A DNA stretch of 64,000 bases from Edolisoma coerulescens (lineage: Eukaryota > Chordata > Aves > Passeriformes > Campephagidae). This document shows positions 58,983 through 64,000 of this stretch, piece by piece. The notes beneath the pieces were generated by a model. It saw only the letters and a program-made list of their open reading frames with translations, had not been told where the DNA came from and ran no database searches. A program made the position numbers and the translations under genes. The stretch is taken from NCBI GenBank assembly GCA_013397115.1, contig VWZW01007673.1, forward strand, positions 186,001-250,000, read 5' to 3'. Numbering within the stretch: position 1 is the first letter of the stretch; every line of letters starts with the position of its first letter.

Positions 58983-61810
58983 AGTTTACTATGATGGTTA
59001 GGACATTTCAGAGAATAAATAAAAACTGTTATGAAGAGACAACTGTCTAAATATCTGGTCCATAAATGCATTGCTTCAGTATAATTTCTTGAGTTTTTCT
59101 CATATTGAATTGAGATACTGCCATGACAGTTTCTCCTGCTCTGCTCATATCTTTTTAATTCAAGATAATACCATACTGGGTGAGAAGGAATTAGACATCT
59201 TGCTCTCTTTAGAATTAGAGGAGGCAATGAGACATGGGGAGTTTCTTACCTCCATGAAAATTAGATGCCACAGAGAGAAGTAGGTAACCCAGAGAGACTT
59301 CCAGTAATGCACAGATCCTTGACTCTCCATTCAGAGATTCGAATTAAACTAGCATTGAGAACAATCACTATCTCTGCCACCCATGCCTGAAAGATTTCTT
59401 TGTTCATGAAGAAATGATAGCAGAGAGAGACTTCCAATTCTGAAAATAAACCACATTATTTCAAAATAATTTGACAAGTGGTACCTGCACTTCGTCCCTA
59501 CGGTCCACCCCATAAAAGCAGATCAGCTTTGTAGCTCAGCAGTAGTGAAATATTTAGTCAATTCAGTACTGAAAGGGCACTTGGAAATTTCTCATTTGCC
59601 ATCTCACTGAAGGTCATGGTTTTCCTACTTATAATATAAACTACTGGCAGACTCATATAAGAAAACTACTATGCTGATTCAAATTCAAGTTGTAGTTTGA
59701 GGATTATTTTCACTTTTCACTTAGGAGTTTTCCTAGGAAGAAAGCAATGCGAGACCAGTGGCATTGAACCCACACCGTTTTAGACATGTTAAAAGCAAAC
59801 AAGATAGAACCATACAGCTAAACCCAAAATGGGGTGGTTTTATTTTAACATGAAATTATTAATGAAACTTGCAAACTAATACTGCTAGAATTTTATTCTG
59901 ACCCTCAACAAAATCACTGGTACAAAATGATGGTGATAGCATGAACCATGAGCAGGCTGGCACATGGTAGAAATCCTGGATGTATCTGTACTGAAGGGGC
60001 CACTTCCAATCTCTTCTTTTCACTGGCATACATTTTCAAATTCAAGTAACAGAAAAGGTAAAACTAGGGCTTGGTTGGGGAGCTCTTTAAGATGGTCTTG
60101 TCCGGTTGTCAATGAATGTACATAAGTTGTCTCTAATCATATCCATGCAAAAAGTTTTGCAGTAAATGGTGAATAGACCAATTTCACTTTAAACAAATAG
60201 AACACCATGACCTGTCCTAAATTTTTTTTTGCTAAGAACTGTAACTGTAGCTTTTCCACCCATTACTGATAGTAGTTTTGGCAGCCTGAGAGCAATCAGA
60301 AACAATGTTGAAGAAAATACTCAGAAAAATGACACTATCTCAGAAAATGGTAAATTTAATCTGCCTTTTACAGAAACAAGGACTTAAGTATTATATGTGG
60401 CAAAAGTTAATGATATTGAAAACTGGTGGCAAAGTAAACTGCACTTGTTTAAAATTGTAAACTGGGGTATGATCATTTTGAAACGGATAATTAATATACT
60501 GTTTGAATATAACAAAACAGTGAGGAATGGAGACATGAATAAACAACAGGAGACCAAAAGCCAATTCAAGGGCAAAGAAAGAAGAGCACAAACAACGATC
60601 CGCATTTCTGCTGTGTCTCTGAGCAACAGCACTCAGAAAAAGCAGGTCAGCTCACCAGGTGGTAGACTGTGCAACTGTTTGATGCTAAACCCTCCTGAGG
60701 ATGCTCTTTCTGTGTAACACACATGTCCAAGGAACAGTACTCTGCTGAAACAGCTAAAGCATCACAAAATATTTTTATCTTTAATGGGAGGACAAAATCA
60801 GCCAACGTTTCTGGGACATTTTCTCAAAAACTCAACTCCTGTTACATTACAAAAGAGCAAAAACTAACCGATCTCTGAGCGCATATTCCTGTGAACTTCA
60901 CTGCTTTTTCACTGGAAATGTGAAAAACTTCCCTCAACACTTCACCCTCACCTCAAACCTTATCAAACAGCATATAAAAAACCAGCATCTGAGCCTCTGA
61001 AGGCTTTGCAGATGTTTTTCCTCCATCACTTAATTTTGTGCCCTATCTTCTAAGGTTTCTGCTTTTACATTAAGGTCCCTATAATTCACACTCTTCTTAT
61101 CTCAACTCCATAATCTGGGTATGCTTTTGAGAGTGCTTAATATCATGACAAAATTCTTTGGGGTATTTCTCCCCCACAACTGACCATGTACTATCTTCTA
61201 GGTAGGTCGTATCATTTCTAGACTAGAATAATAGACTCTTTTACCATCTTCCCACTCAAATCCATTTACTCATAAAAAGTTAATCCTATGGAGTAAAAAA
61301 ACCCCAAAAAACCACAAACTAAGAAATCCCAAATCCCAACCAGTCAGAGACAGAGAGGTTTTTTTTTTCTTTATAGAACAAAAACCAAATTATGGAACCA
61401 CAAAGGTATATTTGTATCCTTACTTGTTATCAGTTTTAGTCTCTCTTTCTGTGCTTTGGCTAAGCCAACAAAATTGGTTTGAGCATAGGAACAAAATGTG
61501 AACAGTTTAATCCACAACTTCATCTAAATATTATAGGAATGATGCTTAGATATATTTTTTCTAAAGCACCATTTACCTCATTTCAGAGTAGTAAGTGTAT
61601 CTACTCACAAAATCCCTGACTCCAACTATTGTGCAAATACATAGAGTTGACCTCCCTTTTGCATCTCTGTTTAAATAATCCCAGATGACCTCCAGTTTTA
61701 CTGCAAATTAAATATTTATACATGCAAGCATTTACACATTCACACAAAATAAGAAACAGAGAACTGGAGCAAAATTCCTATGACACACTTATAGAAAGCA
61801 ATCTTATCAT

Positions 61811-61835
61811 GCTATGCTGTGCTATGCTATGCTGT
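61811..61835. repeat. Pentanucleotide repeat (GCTRT)5
   Basis: Units GCTAT, GCTGT, GCTAT, GCTAT, GCTGT lie head to tail without interruption. On the minus strand this reads as ATAGC/ACAGC repeats. A short microsatellite. Confidence 0.9.
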
Positions 61836-61984
61836 AAAATAATAAATGTAAAAAACATAATATAATAGAAACAATTTCCAAAAATTGTTTTTTTGAAAAC
61901 CAGAGCATTTTGCCCTCATTTCCTTTCCAGCTTAAATTTATTCGCGGGCAGTTTGTTCCCACTTGTTCCTGAGCCAATACTGTT

Positions 61985-62990
61985 CTTTAACTTAAACACT
62001 TCCTTCCTGTCTCTGGCTTTACCATTCTGATGTATTTAAAGACAGCAATCTTACCCCTTCTCTGCTTTTGTTCTGCTAAAATTCTAAGCTCTTTCAGTGT
62101 CCTTTCATGAAATAGACTCTTCCTTCCCCTGAGAATCGTAACAGCCTGTTTCTTGCACTTTTTCAAATTCATCTCTCCTGACTACGAATGAGGAATTGAA
62201 CACAATATTCCAGATCAAGTCTCACCCAAGCCTGCCACAGTCGCATTAATATTCTCCCTTCCTCCGCTGGAAATGTCTCCCCTGACATATCCCAGTCTTT
62301 TACTAGCTTTTTTCACCATCACTTTACAATGGCAGCACACAAATTATCCCGTGATTGATGAATGCACTCAGATACACTTCCTTCCCATGGCTTTCCATTG
62401 ATAAACTCTAAGATTATTACAAGGGCTTTGTTTGATTTCATTTATTAGCCTTTAATAATTAAAGTCCTTTGTGCTCCATAATTTTATATGCTATTCTATT
62501 TACATTACATCAATCCTAACGCCAACTATCTCTGATTAACATCCTTTTACTACTCCATATTAACACTACCTGCCATTTTCAAATATTCAACACATCTCAT
62601 TAGAACATTTCTACTTTTTGAGTGAAGTTTATTAACCACAACATCAAAGCACCTGCATCTTGAAAATTACTCTTTAATATTTTCACTCTTAGCACCTAAG
62701 CTTAAGACTTTTCAGTTCAGCATTACCCATTTCTTTTTTTCCTGTTAGCTGTATGCACTTTAAGCCTTTTATATTTATCTCAATTTTTCCTAGCAAATCT
62801 CCATATGGAATTATTGTGAGCTTTATTAAAAGGTGAATTATGCAATGATCCAGATCGATTAGATCTTTTAAGATATTTCTGCTACAAAACCCAATTATCT
62901 TTTGAAAGAAAGATAAAATTTCAGTCTAGCCTAATCTTCTTTTTTTCTGAAACCTGTTCTTTATTATCCCATTTCGTGTTTTTCTCACCT
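61985..62990 (-). mobile_element. Archaic CR1 LINE remnant
   Basis: The plus strand follows, in order, the complement of an old CR1: a CTCTTTCAGTGTCCTTTCAT word near 62090, GAGGAATTGAACACAATATT and CCAGATCAAGTCTCACCC (62190-62227), CCCCTGACATATCCCAGTC (62279 region), TTTACTAGCTTTTTTCACC (62299 region), and further on ATATGGAATTATTGTGAGCT (62803 region) and AAGATAAAATTTCAGTCTAG near 62911. These correspond to the 3' untranslated region and then the reverse transcriptase in old sauropsid copies. Similarity is patchy between 62440 and 62780. No frame survives. Both limits are approximate. Confidence 0.7.
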
Positions 62991-64000
62991 TTTCTTCAAA
63001 GTTTCTAGCTGTCCAAATCAGTCCAAGTTACCTATTCCACAATCTTAACATGTATTCACTTACCATACAATATTTTTCTCCTGCACCCTTCAACTCCACC
63101 TCTCCCTTTATCTTTCTGATTTTACTAATGCCTCACAATCCTTACCACCGGATTCATGACTTAAAGTGTCATTTATTTCAAAATTATTTGTCCCCAAGAC
63201 AATTATATCTTGTTGAACTCATTTGAATCTTGTTTAATGGTTTCCATTTCTACTCTCTTATTTCCTACAGCTTGTAGGCAGCATCACAACTGCAATTAAA
63301 AATTTTGACAAGCCATTCACTTTATATTGAGATTTATTAGATTTGCTCTGTCCCTTCCCTGCCCTATCACATTTCACAGTCCAACTTCTACCTTCATTGC
63401 CTTCCCCTTTATTTGTTTTTTTCTTCTGTAGAACATTATCACAGCACTTAGCATGTGTATTCTGCTATAAAAAAATGTGAAGAACTTCTGCAACAGAACA
63501 AATTTGCAGCCAAATGAAACTTATTTTTCTACATGAATTTTCCAGTCCTTGCTGCTGACTCTGAGTGTGAGGGATAAACTGAGCACTCAGATGTATTGTC
63601 CATAAACTAAACTCATGCTCTGTGTAGGGTGTGAAGAATGCTAGTATCACATACTTCTTAAAAGGTGCAACACATACAAGGTGATTTTCAAGGTGATTTT
63701 CACATAAGAGTTCCTCAGACCAAGTTGTTCCCCACTCCCTACCTAAAGGAGCAGTGGAATCAGCTCAGGAATGCAGTCAACAGGACTTTGAATCCATAAT
63801 GCACAGTAGTACTAAAAATGCTTGTTGGTTTCCATCCTCTAACAGCATTCAGATAGTCTGTTTCAATCAACTCAGTCTTGTTCAGCTTAAGAAACATAAG
63901 AATACTTCTTAACTCTTTCCTTTCCTTCATGGACAGGAGGCGGGGGGTGAGGGGATGGAGCAGGGAGAAGCCGAAACTGCCTAGATATAATTTTTTTTCA
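62991..64000. other. Gene-free, pyrimidine-rich stretch
   Basis: Sequence to the window end with marked T+C bias on the plus strand up to about 63440. No gene or named repeat can be supported. The C-rich/T-rich bias may be further decayed CR1 complement. A short G-rich patch lies at 63936-63960. Confidence 0.5.

Larger units (their letters stand above)
50011..61984. other. Long gene-free stretch
   Basis: About 12 kb without a supportable gene. It contains a possible tRNA-derived relic (51556-51618), a CATA/CA microsatellite (53217-53244), a C-rich tract (58955-58982) and a pentanucleotide repeat (61811-61835). The longest open frame is 119 codons (minus, 57302-57661), with overlapping frames elsewhere. 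None shows a recognisable domain, signal peptide plus body, or splice context that I can defend. Confidence 0.55.

Noticed and set aside
59532..59543. tRNA A-box-like TAGCTCAGCAGT
   Set aside because: The final GG is lacking, and no B box or cloverleaf follows.
1..64000. CRISPR arrays, bacterial operons, phage or plasmid features
   Set aside because: No regularly spaced repeats and no prokaryotic gene organisation; the repeats present are those of a bird genome.

Overview
This window reads as intergenic or deep intronic DNA from a bird. The evidence is in the repeats: CR1 LINE copies with the avian-type 3' terminus (short ATTCTATG-type repeats), a CR1 reverse-transcriptase reading frame with many breaks, and an LTR of a kind widespread in bird genomes. 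The rest is AT-rich, carries stops in all six frames and has short microsatellites. There are no bacterial or phage features: no operons, CRISPR arrays or ribosome-binding sites. I found no protein-coding exon, rRNA or functional tRNA that I can support. The longest open frame (174 codons, minus strand, 5713-6237) has no recognisable domain. I could not determine the species.

Layout. 1-2859 is AT-rich single-copy-like DNA with one unresolved base (N at 573) and a CTCF-like motif near 2050. 2860-4300 is a very old, highly diverged CR1 copy (minus strand) covering reverse-transcriptase and endonuclease sequence. 4301-9660 is single-copy-like. 9661-10400 is a second archaic CR1 (minus). 10401-16500 is a mosaic with further archaic CR1 pieces at 13060-13300 (plus), 14261-14610 (minus) and 16051-16490 (minus), and an AT palindrome block near 11.7 kb. 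16491-21259 is single-copy-like. 21260-22790 is a younger composite CR1: two minus-strand parts separated by a plus-strand piece of a different CR1 type, with a 20-bp tandem repeat at one junction. It is followed by a GC-richer unassigned block (22791-23284) and a possible LTR (23285-23637). 30437-31082 is a classic 5'-truncated CR1 (plus) with an intact 3' terminus. 34370-34892 is a CR1 coding fragment (plus) with an internal deletion and no 3' end. 34893-49594 is a long gene-free stretch. 49595-50010 is a retroviral LTR lacking its 3' end. 50011-61984 is gene-free with a possible tRNA-derived relic near 51.56 kb, a C-rich tract near 58.96 kb and a pentamer repeat near 61.82 kb. 61985-62990 is another archaic CR1 (minus).

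Nothing here works together as a pathway. The notable content is a layered record of retroposition: archaic CR1 remnants resembling those of turtles and crocodilians, younger avian CR1 insertions, and LTRs. The most plausible functional content is non-coding: preserved archaic repeats that may have been co-opted, a CTCF-like site, and a small cluster of transcription-factor motifs near 46.93-47.0 kb. All family assignments come from recognising sequence by eye, without a database search.
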